A stretch of DNA of 64,000 nucleotides from Eucommia ulmoides (GCA_016647705.1 CM028335.1:18516905-18580904); one strand, 5' to 3'. Counted from the stretch's first letter, positions 36,101-46,431 are shown. A program made the numbers and translations. The notes: generated by a model from the letters alone, not told the origin.

Positions 36101-36470
36101 TTTACAACATTATTCTTGTACAACAGCATTCGCATCCCTATTTCGTTTGTTACTGTACAACAATATTTACTCCTATTCCTCCCAAAACACTCATTGTTTT
36201 TATGGTTTGAAATTTTACCCCCCCAAGTCCAATATCATATGCTGCTATTTTTATCGTTGTAGTTCATCAAAGTTTACTATCCCACATCCTACTATGTTAT
36301 GTTATTTAGCATTATTATGTGTTTAGTATTAACTAATGATTTCATGGTTTGCAAAATTTAGGAGGATTATATTACTAACTACGTTAATTGGTATGCCACT
36401 GAGTCGAGCACTTCAATTCAAGAAAGATCCATAACGGTGGAGCCCTGTTTTTGACATACTTCAGCAAAAG
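33102..36470 (+). pseudogene. MULE-borne Ulp1-like cysteine protease gene, decayed
   Basis: ATG 33102 (MAGVSDDRYERHTKYDNDP..) follows an acceptor. Exon 33099-33382 is followed by 33499 onward (RAFVFGGKCITLSSMDISLI, IKNEIKAAYAKKIGSP), the N-terminal region typical of these passengers. A linker exon 34501-34905 contains LPPHRQYPPDEISEIKKLLD and a coiled-coil-like segment. Further exons near 35205-35300 (DIIDLLNGRQLSS), 35375-35490 (VIDMFAEKIYHR) and 35610-35825 (VTIMFPINTPERK, SSHWTILAFKMEY) resemble the C48/Ulp1 fold, with the HW of the catalytic His. I could not place the catalytic Cys with confidence. Several in-frame stops make it a pseudogene. Ulp1 proteins remove SUMO; Kaonashi-type MULEs are known to carry such genes. 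The transposase lies downstream on the opposite strand. Confidence 0.65.
35905..36190. repeat. Direct tandem duplication inside the Ulp1-like gene
   Basis: Two copies of about 140-150 bp (from about 35908 and 36063) share GTTGCTATACAGTTATA/GTTGCTGTACAGTTATA, CCTAGTTACTGTGTTT, TACAATAACATTCGCATC and GTTACTGCACAACAATATTTACT. They lie between recognisable exons and are probably intronic. Confidence 0.8.
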
Positions 36471-37300
36471 AAAACCCGATAAGTGAGGTTTTGGATTTGT
36501 ATTAATTTTGTGAGTATATGCTTTGATATATTAGAATGTTATTGTGGAGTAATTGTTACGTATCGAGTGAGGTAGTTCGTTATTGGGCGACGAGCATACA
36601 TTTGTTTCACAAAGTAGTTGAGTGCGATGAGTTGGGCGACACTATGTTTTTTTCTTGTTTTTTCAATTCTTAAGAAAAACAAAGTTTCACGGGATTATTG
36701 GTTCTAACTTTTGTTGTGTTATTTCGATTTAATGGAGAACTTATTTCTTAATTTTTGTTGATGTGTGTAATTTTATGATGAATGTGGTTCATGATTAATT
36801 CTCTTTATTTCGGTGTGTTTCTTGTTACGTATGAATCAATTTGCATGAAATGTTTCAGATGAGTAAGATTTTAATGATACAAATTTTCATAGTTGTAACG
36901 AAATAAAAATATTCTCAGGCACAAAACTGTGTTTATTCAAAAGGTTACTGTGCATCAATAATCACTTATTGCATAAATTTACTGCACATAAATTTACTAT
37001 GTAGTGATATTCATGTGTCCTGTTAAAAACTTTCACTATGTTGCCGTGCAAAAAATATGTATCTCAAAACATTCTGCACAGTAAAATTAATGTAATATTA
37101 CGTGTTTTGGTGAAAAAATCGATACTTCATTTCACATTATTTTTTTGAGTTTTCACAAGAATATAAGCAAACATAAAATTAGCGCAACAAACTAGAAAAA
37201 TGTAATATCAATTAATAAAACGATGCACGTCATTAAACATCCACAAAATGTTGAATTATTCAAAAACAAAGTAACAATTTCTACCAAAAAATACAATGAA
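36471..37300. other. Spacer between convergent MULE genes
   Basis: AT-rich, with repeated words such as TTACTGTGCATCAATAA and TACTGCACATAAATTTACT. No coding signal. It separates the plus-strand Ulp1-like gene from the minus-strand transposase. Confidence 0.5.
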
Positions 37301-37319
37301 AGTCTAATAAATGTTGTCA

Positions 37320-39704
37320 TCTCATATGGATTCTTTATATGTTTTCCTGTTGTATCATTTCCTACCGCAACGACTACTTTTATATTTTTCCTTATTGAAC
37401 TCTCCTTTTGATAGGATCCTCATTTTCTTCGGGTGTCCCCTAGATCATTTTGTAACTGGCGACAGTATTACAATATCTTATTCTTTCGTCTATTTTTTGC
37501 CTGCAGTTGGCACAATAAAAATTCCATCCTCATAACTTAGACGGTAAAATGACATGTGGGAGTACTTCTCTACGTATGAGTTCAAATCTCGATCGGGCTT
37601 TGTAATTGCAGCGTAAGCACGTGTACATGGTATCCTGTTGTCCTTCTAATCGAAACAAAAACACATATGTTTTTTGAGGTCCACAAGTACAGAAGGATCC
37701 GATTAAACTTCAAATACTTCATTTACAAATTCGCACAGCACCCATATCTTGCATTCTTCCAATCTTTTTAGCATTTGTTTCTCAATTATTTCACAAAGCA
37801 TATTGTTCACCCCAGACGCCATATTACGTCGTTTTATTTGTTGTTCCATTAGGTCAACACGAATTCGATCAACAACCTTGTGAATTGGTAAGTATCTGGC
37901 TTCAACAATCCATCTATTGAATGTCTCTGCGGCGTTGGATGTCAATTCACTGTACCTTCGACTCTTGAAAAAAGCGTTTATCCAATTCACTAAAAGCAAA
38001 TCATCAACCCAATAAAAAATATACTTGGAACCCTCAGTTTTTAGTTCTACAAAGTATGTGTAAAAGTTGAACTCTATTTTTGCTTTGTAACAACTCACGT
38101 AACAGCTACAACAACAGTTGTTTTACCACCGATACGCGAGCTCCGATTTTTTCTTTGAAATTCATTGTTAAGTGGTTCAAACAAAATGAATGAAATGAAT
38201 CTGAGAAAATCTTCTTCACAACTTTTATTAACCCAGCATGTTGATCAGATACGAATGTCATGACTCATCCGGTGGTATAATATTAACTAGTTGTTTTAAA
38301 AACCATTTCCAGTGGAATTCCATTTCAGAGTCCACGATTCCAAAGACCAACGGATATATACCTATCAGAAATGATAAGAACTTTAGTTATTTAGATTGCT
38401 AATAACATTAGTGATGAGGTGTTTGACACTTATCGATACAATAACAATTGAAATGTTTATCGTACAACAAATATTACGTTTAAAATGACATTACTAATTG
38501 CATTGGTCAATCGACAACAATTGTTACATGGGATATAAGAACAAAATAAATGATTAACATGTCAAATACAAGTAGAATTTTTAACCCACTTACCATTATT
38601 CCCGTCTTTACTGATCGTGCCAAGTAGCGTGCCTTTATACTTTGTTTTAAAACACGTTCCGTCGAGAAATAGTAGAGGGCGTACATATTTAAAACCAGCA
38701 ATGCTAGCACCGAATGAAACAAAAAGTCTCTTAAAACAATCAGTACTCAAATCATATTCAATTTCAAAATATCTACTTGGGTTTGTCTCAATGCACGCTT
38801 CTTTATATCATCTCAACTCGTCATATCCTCTATGATAATCTCCAAATACATATTCTCTAGCCTTTTCAACTCCCCATCATGCATGGTCATAACTTATGTC
38901 CAACTCATAGTTTTTTTAAATTCTTTGACGATGCCAATAGGACGCTTTAGTGGTTGAACCTTTAACGAGTTTTTTATACAACTAGACACAACTTTAGAAT
39001 TAACCCAACCATTTTTTCTGGTTTGGAACGCAGCACCACATGTGTGAATGTTGTTTATTTTCATGAGGTAAAAATATTCATTCTTACTATCGACGCTCGC
39101 ACATATGAACCATTCGCATCCGCGCTCAAACTTATCTGCGCAAAATGCCACGACCCAAGATGGTTCATTCTTATAATAATCAAATTTAAACCCAATTTAA
39201 ATGGAATATTTTACTAAGCAATCCCTAAAATCATTAACCCCACCTTTAAATTTTTTTTCTTCCTCACGAATTAAATACGTCCAATCAGCAAACATTGTTG
39301 TTGACTTGTTTGAGCAGTACTGTATCAACACATTTGACCTTCGTTACTTTGTGAATTTTTGCTATAATACTCAGTGTCAGTTCTAGTTACAACTCTACTA
39401 CTCCCTCCAATGTGCGTTAATTATATAGATAAATCAATACATTCCAAATTATGACTTTTGAAATCTTACGGAGATTGCATAATGACTCCATGTCTCTTAA
39501 GTACCAATTTGGGTAGTTTGGGATTGAATAAGACAACTTGAAATTTTTCATGCCCAGACCCGTATACTTGTCGTACACGAGGTCATATAAATCCTCAATG
39601 GTCGATGTGCTATCAATACCAAAAATGTGTATGGTCCACATGTGTTTAGACACAAGTATGACGTTCGTCCAAATTTTTATTTCTTGGTCAAAATAAAAAT
39701 ACAA
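37320..39704 (-). pseudogene. Mutator-like transposase of the second MULE, decayed
   Basis: Read on the minus strand: N-terminal domain 39704-39417 (WTIHIFGIDSTSTIEDLYDL); DNA-binding domain 39151-38894 (FERGCEWFICAS, INNIHTCGAAFQ); catalytic domain with first Asp in RPLLFLDGTCFKTKYKGTL (about 38690-38630), second in VSDQHAGLIKVV (about 38255) followed by FHSFCLNHLTMNFK, and Glu in SNAAETFNRWIVEARYLP (about 37950-37890); C-terminal SWIM-type remnant near 37640-37480 (RIPCTRAYAAI, YVEKYSHMSFYRLSYEDGI). Pieces lie in different frames and several stops intervene, so it is not functional as sequenced. All three DDE-type catalytic residues are still visible. It converges with the Ulp1-like gene, the arrangement expected for Kaonashi/ULP MULEs. 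Confidence 0.85.
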
Positions 39705-40299
39705 CTCATTTGATTATCAGTAACACATATAAACAATGGTAAAAGTGCAAAACTGTGACATTTTACTAATTATTACTATACAGTAACATGCGTTACAATT
39801 AGACACTATTGCTGTATAGCAAACATTTGGATCTTGTATCCCCCAAATCCCTTGTTGCTGGTGAGTTTGTTGGTGTATAATATTATTTTAAATATTATTG
39901 TACAATAATATCTTAGCCATTTGGGACTAAAAGTGGATTTTTAGTTAAAATCCATGGGGTGCAAATCAACTGGCAAGGTGAAAAAAAAAAAGAAAAAAAA
40001 GCAAGAATAGTATCTAATACTTCTCACAAATGTAGTAACCATGGAGAAACGATAAAAAAATATCAAGAATTGAACCGAGCAAATTGGAAAACAATTAAAC
40101 TATGTAAATAAAATGCCAAGTTTTTTTGTTCGTGAGAGAGAGGGAGGTCGGACATACCGAAAGGAAGAAAAAATTAAAACCACCGGCAATTTATGTCAAA
40201 CATGTTTGTACACTATTGCTATATAGCAAAAAAATGCATCATGTATCCTCCAATCCTCCCCTATGTTGTTGTACAACAACACTAAAAATTATTGTACAA
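39705..40299. repeat. Non-coding zone with two copies of the MULE internal repeat
   Basis: Copies near 39780-39915 and 40195-40308 share CTATTGCTGTATAGCAAA, a stretch ATGTATCCTCCAATC-like, GTTGTTGTACAACAAC-like and TTATTGTACAATAATAT. Related words occur at 32840-33000 and 35900-36190. No gene. Confidence 0.7.
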
Positions 40300-40308
40300 T
40301 AATATTTA

Positions 40309-41552
40309 GGGAAAAGTACATTTTAAACCCTCTAGGTATTGACACATTTTAAAATTGTCCCTCTCCGTTTGGGCGTTTAATTTTAAACCCTGTAGGTATC
40401 AGCACATGTTTATTCGGTCCTTTTGTCAAAAAATCTGTCAAAATTAATTGAATTTTGAGGACAAAATAGTCTTTTTTCATATTTTTATTTTTTAATCTTT
40501 TTTCATTTTCTTTTATTCTTTTCTCTCTTTTGCTCCTTCTTTTTCCTCCCTCCCTCCTTCCTTCCTCTTTTCTCCCTCCCTGTTGTGGCCGGCGAGGAGA
40601 GAGAGGGAGAGAGAAGATGAGGGAAGAAGGAATAGAAAGAGAGGGAGGGAGGAAGGAGGAAGAGAGAGAGAGATAGAGAAATGTAGAAAAAAAAATAATA
40701 AAAAGAAAAAAAAATCATTAAAAATTAAAAATATATAAAAAAGACTAATTTACCCCTCTATTCTATTAGTTTTGACAGATTTTTTTTATAGAAGAACCGA
40801 ATAAAAACTTGCTGATACTTAGAGGTAGGGCTGACAAAACAGGTAACAGGTCGTGTACCAGGTCATTACATGATAACACAAAACACGATAAGACCCAAAC
40901 ACAAACACGACACGATAAATATATCGTGTCAGACTACCCAAACACGAACACAACACAAAAATTATCGTGTTAACACGACACGACACGATAATTTTTCGTG
41001 TCACACGATGACACAAAACCTATCAAGCAAACACGACACGATAAGACCTGATACGTTTCCATTACACATTAACCTACCCATTATACGTTAATGACGTGTT
41101 AACCTGTTAAGTTGACTAAATGAGTAGAGTTAGGAAAATGTGAATATATATATTAGGTACTAAATTATAATATTTGATTTTATAATATTTGATAATTTGG
41201 GGTTGTAAAAATAATTTATTAAATTAATGGGTAACCTATTAGATCTCAAGTTATCGTGTAACCTGAATATACGAAATTCTTATCGTGTCTTATCGTGTAA
41301 CCTATTGGGTTATCAGGTCAACCTGATAACCTGCACTATTTCTTATCGGGTTATCGGGTCTGACACGATAACGACCCGGTACCTGATAAGCAAAATCTAG
41401 ACCTGATAATTTCGTATTGATCTCGTGTCGTGTCATTGTGTAAATACCTGTTTTGCCAGTCTCACCTAAAGGGTTTAAAATGAAATGCTCAAATGGAGAG
41501 GGACTATTTAGAAATGTGTTAATACCTAGAGGGTTTAAAATGTACTTTTTCC
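40309..41552. mobile_element. Mutator-type foldback MITE, full-length inverted repeat, with nested hAT MITE
   Basis: Left end GGGAAAAGTACATTTTAAAC and right end, reversed, GGAAAAAGTACATTTTAAAC. Flanked by a perfect 9-bp duplication TAATATTTA (40300-40308, 41553-41561), the Mutator length. The two arms pair over nearly their whole length (for example ACCCTCTAGGTATTGACACA against its complement near 41515), and even the pyrimidine-rich middle (40500-40580) pairs with the purine-rich block (40595-40730); the turn is near 40585-40597. Removing the nested hAT-type MITE (40826-41464 plus its duplication) leaves about 597 bp. It encodes nothing. Such long hairpins are potential sources of small RNAs. 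Confidence 0.9.
40826..41464. mobile_element. hAT-type non-autonomous element (MITE), 639 bp
   Basis: Left end TAGGGCTGACAAAACAGG and right end, reversed, TGAGACTGGCAAAACAGG (15 of 18 match). The flanks CTTAGAGG (40818-40825) and CCTAAAGG (41465-41472) are an 8-bp target duplication with two differences. The interior is packed with ACACGATAA/TTATCGTGT words in both directions and has no coding capacity. It is inserted in the right arm of the Mutator-type MITE, so it is the younger of the two. Confidence 0.85.
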
Positions 41553-41595
41553 TAATATTTAAACCAGGAATAATGCAACGGGCTTAAAAATTGTT

Positions 41596-41975
41596 ATATT
41601 CAAATCAGTATGAATATAAAGCTGTATTTTTTAGTGGTATGGAAATTGTTGTACATCAAGGTTTAAGCTTGTTGTGTTGTCCTGGTTTTAAATATTGTTG
41701 TGCAACAATTTTTAATATTTCCTGGTTTGAATATTGCTAAAAGCCGAGGGTTCAGTTCCTAGTTTAATGTCGCTGTATTTTTTAGGGGAAAAATACAGCG
41801 ACATTAAACTAGGAACTGAACCCTCGGCTTTTAGCAATATTCAAACCAAGAAATATTAAAAATTGTTGCACAACAATATTTAAAACCAGGACAACACAAC
41901 AAGCTTAAACCTTGATGTACAACAATTTCCATACCACTAAAAAATACAGCTTTATATTCATACCGATTTGAATAT
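41596..41975. repeat. Near-perfect 380-bp palindrome (arms about 188 bp)
   Basis: The arm from 41596 (ATATTCAAATCAGTATGAAT) is repeated in reverse ending at 41975, turning at about 41784-41788 (TTTAGGGG). I count two substitutions and one homopolymer-length difference over about 188 bp. The arms contain copies of the TTGTTGCACAACAATATTTA repeat found elsewhere in this MULE neighbourhood. No terminal repeats or target duplication of a known element were found. Confidence 0.9.
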
Positions 41976-42784
41976 TCATATACTAGCCATCTTGTTTTTG
42001 CCAAACCAATTTATATAGATTGGTGTTAAATGACATCAAATTTTGAATCCATGATGATAAATGAAACTGGATATAATTGCTCCAATTTCAAACCTCCCAT
42101 TCTTATCAACCACACACTACCTTACTGATTCTAATTTTTCTGTTAATAACAATCAGAAATAGTCACATCCGATGCCATCCCTCAAATCGTGGATATCCTC
42201 AAGTTCCAAAGGAAAAAAAACAAAACAAACAATGAAAAAATAAATATACAATAAATGACGGAGAAATGGGTTACTTATGGCAACAAAGAATATTAACTAT
42301 AAGAAATTTGAACAAAGAGAAACAATGAAAGAAGGAAAAGATTGTCAAGTAAAATAACAAACAAATGAGTTTACTCATATTAACACGAAATATTGACTAT
42401 AAGCATTATTCATAATGTCTTAGCAGTCTAGGTCGTCGCCGTTGATTGTCGTCGCTGGTAGATTCCGTCTGAGCAGTAGTAGTTCTGTCGTCTCCGTTTA
42501 CCAGATTTTAGGTGTTTAGGGTTACCCACTTGGTTTCTTTGCAATTTAGGGTAATGAGGAATAAGAATAGAAGGTTTAATCACCCAAATCTCTTTCATTT
42601 TCGTAGCTTGAATGAATGAATTTGGTGGAGATTTCCTTATTTAGCTTGATGATTGTTTCCAAATATACCTAATGGGTTTCATAGTGGCAATCGTGCGTGA
42701 GGTTGAGTGATGAACCATCTTGGGTTTTTCCTAAAACATTAATAATTGATTGGAGTTTTCATTGTTTGGGTTTGTTTATTAGGG
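41976..42784. other. Spacer, no gene recognised
   Basis: AT-rich except for a short segment near 42420-42510 (GTCGTCGCCGTTGATTGTCG, CTGTCGTCTCCGTTTACC) that looks like a gene leader. No open frame with recognisable homology. Confidence 0.4.
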
Positions 42785-43236
42785 TCCATACAAAGAGTTT
42801 ACGTCATTTACCTCTCTTATTGTTTTGCACTATACCAGATACCTCCCATGTCCTTTTGCAAATACCAGAGACCTTCCATTGACCAACTTTTTTGTGTTAA
42901 AAGACATAAATACCCTTACTTCAATTTGAAAATTATTTTGAAAATTATATTTTTTACCCTTAATTTTTTTAAATAATTATATTTATCTTCCACCATCACC
43001 TCCACCACCCACCACTACCACCCACCGCCCAATGCTATCCCTATACCTTTTAAATTTTTTAATAGGGGTAATTTTATTTTCTATCTAAAATTTAAGGGTC
43101 AAGTGTGTAGTTTAGACAATATTCATCATCCTCTTCCTCAACCCAATCCTCTTCCTAACTCAAACATTCTCTTCTTCAACCCAAACGGTGGCTACTACTT
43201 CACTCACCACACTACCGACGACAACTGATTTACCAC

Positions 43237-45075
43237 TGATAGGTGTAAAATACTTACGTATTTTCAAACCGATTTTGTTAGTTTTCGAGTACGTTTATAG
43301 TTATTTTTATGTGTTTTAATATATTTTTATTCTTTTTGTATTAAAACAGGTGCGTGGGGTGAAAAGGTATGAAATTGGAACAAAAACGATGTGATCGAAC
43401 TAAAGCGAACGAAGTTACGGTGGATAAATGAGCAAGGAGGCAACATTGTGAAAGAATCCCATCGCCTAGGCATCCAGACCTTTGCCTAGGCTGTGAAGAT
43501 GCTGAAAACATTTCCAAGTCCACCGCCTACTTCTTCGCCTAAGCGGTCACCAAACCTGAAAAATCAGTACATGTGCTGTAACTTCAAGGCTATTTTGGAC
43601 TACGATGAAATATGATTTTGGAAACACTCAAAACATGGAAGTTATAGATCTGTTTCTTATATTTTCATAGGTTTTTGAATCACCTCAATCGAAGTTCGGA
43701 TAAAGAAGTTACAGTCAAAACAAAATGCAAACCTGCAGTTTCTCGGCCTAGGCGAAAAATTCCACCGCCTAGGCGGAAATCCGGCAGAAAGTTAACCAAC
43801 CTACCTGCGCCTAGGTGGAAAATTCCACCACCTAGGCAGAAATTTGGAAGAAAGTTAACCGACCTAACTTCGCCTAGGCGAAAACCTCTACACAGTGAGA
43901 TATTTTTGAGATATTTTTTGGCCTATTTATACCCTTCTCTCCTCCTCTCTTCTGATCTTCTTCAGCTCCTAAGGCCTTAGGCTATACTTTAGGGTTAGGT
44001 TAGGGATTTTTGAGGGAGAGCTCTCAACCCGAGGTGGAGGATGAAGAGGGAAGCAATTGGTGGACAGTTCTAGCGACTATTCTTCGGATATTGGCTAAGT
44101 TGCTCGTTTCTTCTCTTTGTTTTCTATATTTTGGTAGTTGTTGAGTATGTTTACGCCATTTTACATTGTATACATGGTTATGGCCATTGGCTAAACAGAG
44201 GTTGTATAGGGATTATTAATATAATTTATGAAAACGTTGTTTAGTTGAATTTGTGTTTTGTTTGCGATTGTTCTTCGTTATGTTGATTGTGTGTGCCATA
44301 TTGTTTGTTTATATTGCTTAGATTTACATATCAAGAATACGGGGTTTGACAAATCCCAGATTCGGACTAGAATAAACGAACGCCACAATCCTATAACCCG
44401 GTCGGGGTTTAGATTGTGGACAATCGATGACGTTGGGGCAAGACTCACATTACCTAGAGTCGTTAAGACGTTGAGGGGGACTTCGTTGTTGATGTGAAGT
44501 CACGTATTCCCTCGTCTTACACTCGGGAGAGGTGGCGAGAGAGTTTTAGAACGGAGATTGTCGATAGGGTAAACACAACGCGACGATCCAATATCCCGGG
44601 AGGGAGTTGAATTGTGTGCAATCAATGACGTTAGGCCAAGACTCACGCGGTCTAGGGTCGTTAAGACGTTGAAGGAGATTTTTTCGTTGACACGAAATCG
44701 CGTATTCCCCGTTTTACACTCGGAAGAGGTGGCAGAGGAGTTTACGAATTGAGATTGTCATATAAGTCGAACGTCGTTAACATAAACTAAAACAAGACTG
44801 AACACGTATTCGTAAACGAAACTAATCCCTAGACAACTTATTCTCTCAAAACTATCCCATATTAATATTAGTATTAGTATAGTTAAATTAGGCTATATTA
44901 GTATTAGTATTAATTAATTATATTTCATTTTTGTCGCCTAGATAAAGTTAGGTTATGACAATCGCGGTATTCGATAGTAACAACACCAATCTCTATGGAT
45001 ACGATACCCGACCGAAAGGTCCACTATACTAAAACTTTATCTGTACGCTTGCGGTGAAAGTGGCAGCGCTTATTT
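43237..45075. mobile_element. Non-coding LTR-retroelement-like block inside the Pack-MULE (candidate)
   Basis: Starts near TGATAGGTGTAAAATACTTA and ends near TACTAAAACTTTATCTGTAC followed by GCTTGCGGTG, the style of 3' ends of some plant non-coding LTR elements. The first part has repeated CGCCTAGGCG-type words (43465-43890); 44380-44770 is a direct duplication of about 190 bp (shared GGGTCGTTAAGACGTTGA and CGTATTCCC). No open reading frame. Boundaries and class are uncertain; no target duplication seen. Treated as a fossil. Confidence 0.4.
44380..44775. repeat. Direct duplication, two units of about 190 bp
   Basis: Both units carry GACAATCGATGACGTTGGGG/TGCAATCAATGACGTTAGGC, CAAGACTCAC, GTCGTTAAGACGTTGA, a TCGTTGA.GTGAAGTC-like word and ACACTCGG.AGAGGTGGC, in the same order. 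Confidence 0.8.
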
Positions 45076-45339
45076 AGCGGCCACCAACCACCATCTCCGA
45101 TCTCTCTCTATATATCTCTCTCTTCTCCCATCCCCTCTCTCTACCCAAACCCACTACTCTATCTCTCTCTATCACAATTCCTATTTTAATTGGGCTTAAG
45201 AAACTTCACCATTTTTGCCACTACTAGCGAAGGAAGAGAGAACACAGGACACAACCTGCGCACAAAAATACCACCATCTCCGTGTCCTCCACCATGGTAA
45301 CGTCCACCACCACCTCCGTAACCGTCACCACCTTCAAGG

Positions 45340-45516
45340 GGACAAATTGAAGTCAGTGGCGATGTTGTAGGTTACAAAGATAGATCAAAGGTTGTGATCG
45401 ATTTGAAGGACGTACCTCGTACCAAACTCGCTGAAGAGGGTTTGTGCGAAAAGCATGCAAGAATTTTCAAGAATTGGCTTCAAGAAAATCATGAATTTTC
45501 AGGGAAATATAGTTAG
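45340..45516 (+). pseudogene. Unrecognised captured coding fragment
   Basis: An open stretch of 58 codons with normal protein composition (GQIEVSGDVVGYKDRSKVVI, then DLKDVPRTKLAEEGL and KHARIFKNWLQENHEFSGKY) ends in TAG. It lacks an obvious start and stands between the retroelement-like block and the STELLO-derived fragment. I do not recognise the source gene. Its clean composition amid non-coding DNA suggests a second exon picked up by the Pack-MULE. Confidence 0.4.
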
Positions 45517-45654
45517 AGGACCACGTCTCAAAGCCAATAATTTTTAAATTAGAATTTAGAAAGTTACAAACCCATTGATTCTTGAACATCTTTCTCTACA
45601 GACCATAATGAGGCATGGACATCCATCGCCTAGTATAGTTTCAGATTCTTGTTC

Positions 45655-46133
45655 TAGAGAGAGAAATATGGTACCTTTGAGATTCCAATCTTTGGGTGTC
45701 TCAAAGTTGCTAATTGCAAAAACTTGCCATCCTTTGATTTTGGCGAGGTTTCGAATCGAATCAAAGGGGTAATTTGTGACGAAAACGACAATCCAATTTT
45801 CGGATCAGAAATTCGCGTGGGGGTGAATTTGTTAGTGATGGGTTTGATTGAGTTCCAATCGATTTTGGGGAATTCGAGTGATTGGAGGTGTTTAGACAAC
45901 TCGGATTGGAGGTAAAGGAAGGCGGCTCTGTCGCCGACATTGCGGAGGAAGAAGAGGTCGACGACGGTGGCAATTACGAGAAAGAGAGAGAGGATTTTGC
46001 AGAGGTGGTCAGAGACCCACGTTGAGAGATCTATTGATTCTGGCGGCTTGGAGAAGCAGTGGTAGAGAGTTGTCGGAAGTGATTTGCCGTTGCTGCTGTT
46101 CTGCGGTTTTGCGGACTTCGGTTTAGATGATGA
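45655..46133 (-). pseudogene. Captured 5' fragment of a STELLO-type (DUF288) gene
   Basis: On the minus strand from about 46133: KPKSAKPQNSS, LPTTLYHCFSKPPESIDLST, then a hydrophobic membrane anchor (CKILSLFLVIATVVDLFFLR) followed by NVGDRAAFLYLQSE and LEFPKIDWNSIKPITNKF. After a frame change near 45800 the next frame gives WIVVFVTNYPFDSIRNLAKI, KGWQVFAISNFETPKDWNLK and GTIFLSLEQE. From memory these match the start of plant STELLO1/2, Golgi type-II proteins that interact with cellulose synthase. The frame change and the loss of homology after LEQE (about 45655) mark it as a fragment; the source gene is elsewhere in the genome. No start Met or promoter is assured. Confidence 0.8.
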
Positions 46134-46147
46134 TCAAAACCATTAAA

Positions 46148-46228
46148 CAGAAAAATACACAATAGCCCCACAGGGGGGTAAAGTGTAGTTAATCCCAAGT
46201 TTAATGGGTTATTTGTGTATTTTACTTT
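46148..46228. repeat. Short foldback, about 80 bp
   Basis: AAAATACACAATAGCCCC at one end pairs with GGGTTATTTGTGTATTTTA at the other. It lies beside the STELLO-derived fragment within the Pack-MULE. The middle word TAAAGTGTAGTTAATCCC resembles the end of the MITE at 48014. Confidence 0.6.
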
Positions 46229-46431
46229 TTAATTATTTAATAATTTTTTAAATAGTTAAGGGTAAAAATTGTCATTACAATAAATTTTTTATCATTTTTA
46301 ATCAATAAGGGAGGTAAGTGGTTTTTGACCAAAAATATTAGGGTCTGATTGGTATTTACAAAAGGACAGGAAAAACATCTGGTATAGTGCAAAACGATAG
46401 AGGAGATAAATGGCATAAACCCTCCATACAA

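Larger units (their letters stand above)
42794..46422. mobile_element. Pack-MULE: non-autonomous Mutator element with captured gene fragments
   Basis: Left end AGAGTTTACGTCATTTACCTC and right end, reversed, GGGTTTATGCCATTTATCTCC, continuing through a shared GTTTTGCACTATACCAGAT. The inverted repeats can be followed for about 200 bp. A perfect 9-bp duplication TCCATACAA flanks it (42785-42793, 46423-46431). No transposase. Inside are a fragment of a STELLO-type gene (minus strand), an unrecognised coding fragment (plus strand) and a non-coding retroelement-like block. Long terminal inverted repeats, 9-bp duplication and host exons together define a Pack-MULE. Confidence 0.88.

Noticed and set aside
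40503-40730. Frame rich in Ser/Leu and Lys/Arg/Glu
   Set aside because: Produced by the pyrimidine-rich and purine-rich arms of the foldback MITE; low-complexity, no protein homology.
40860-41090. Threonine/asparagine-rich frame
   Set aside because: It derives from repeated ACACGATAA words in a non-coding hAT-type MITE.
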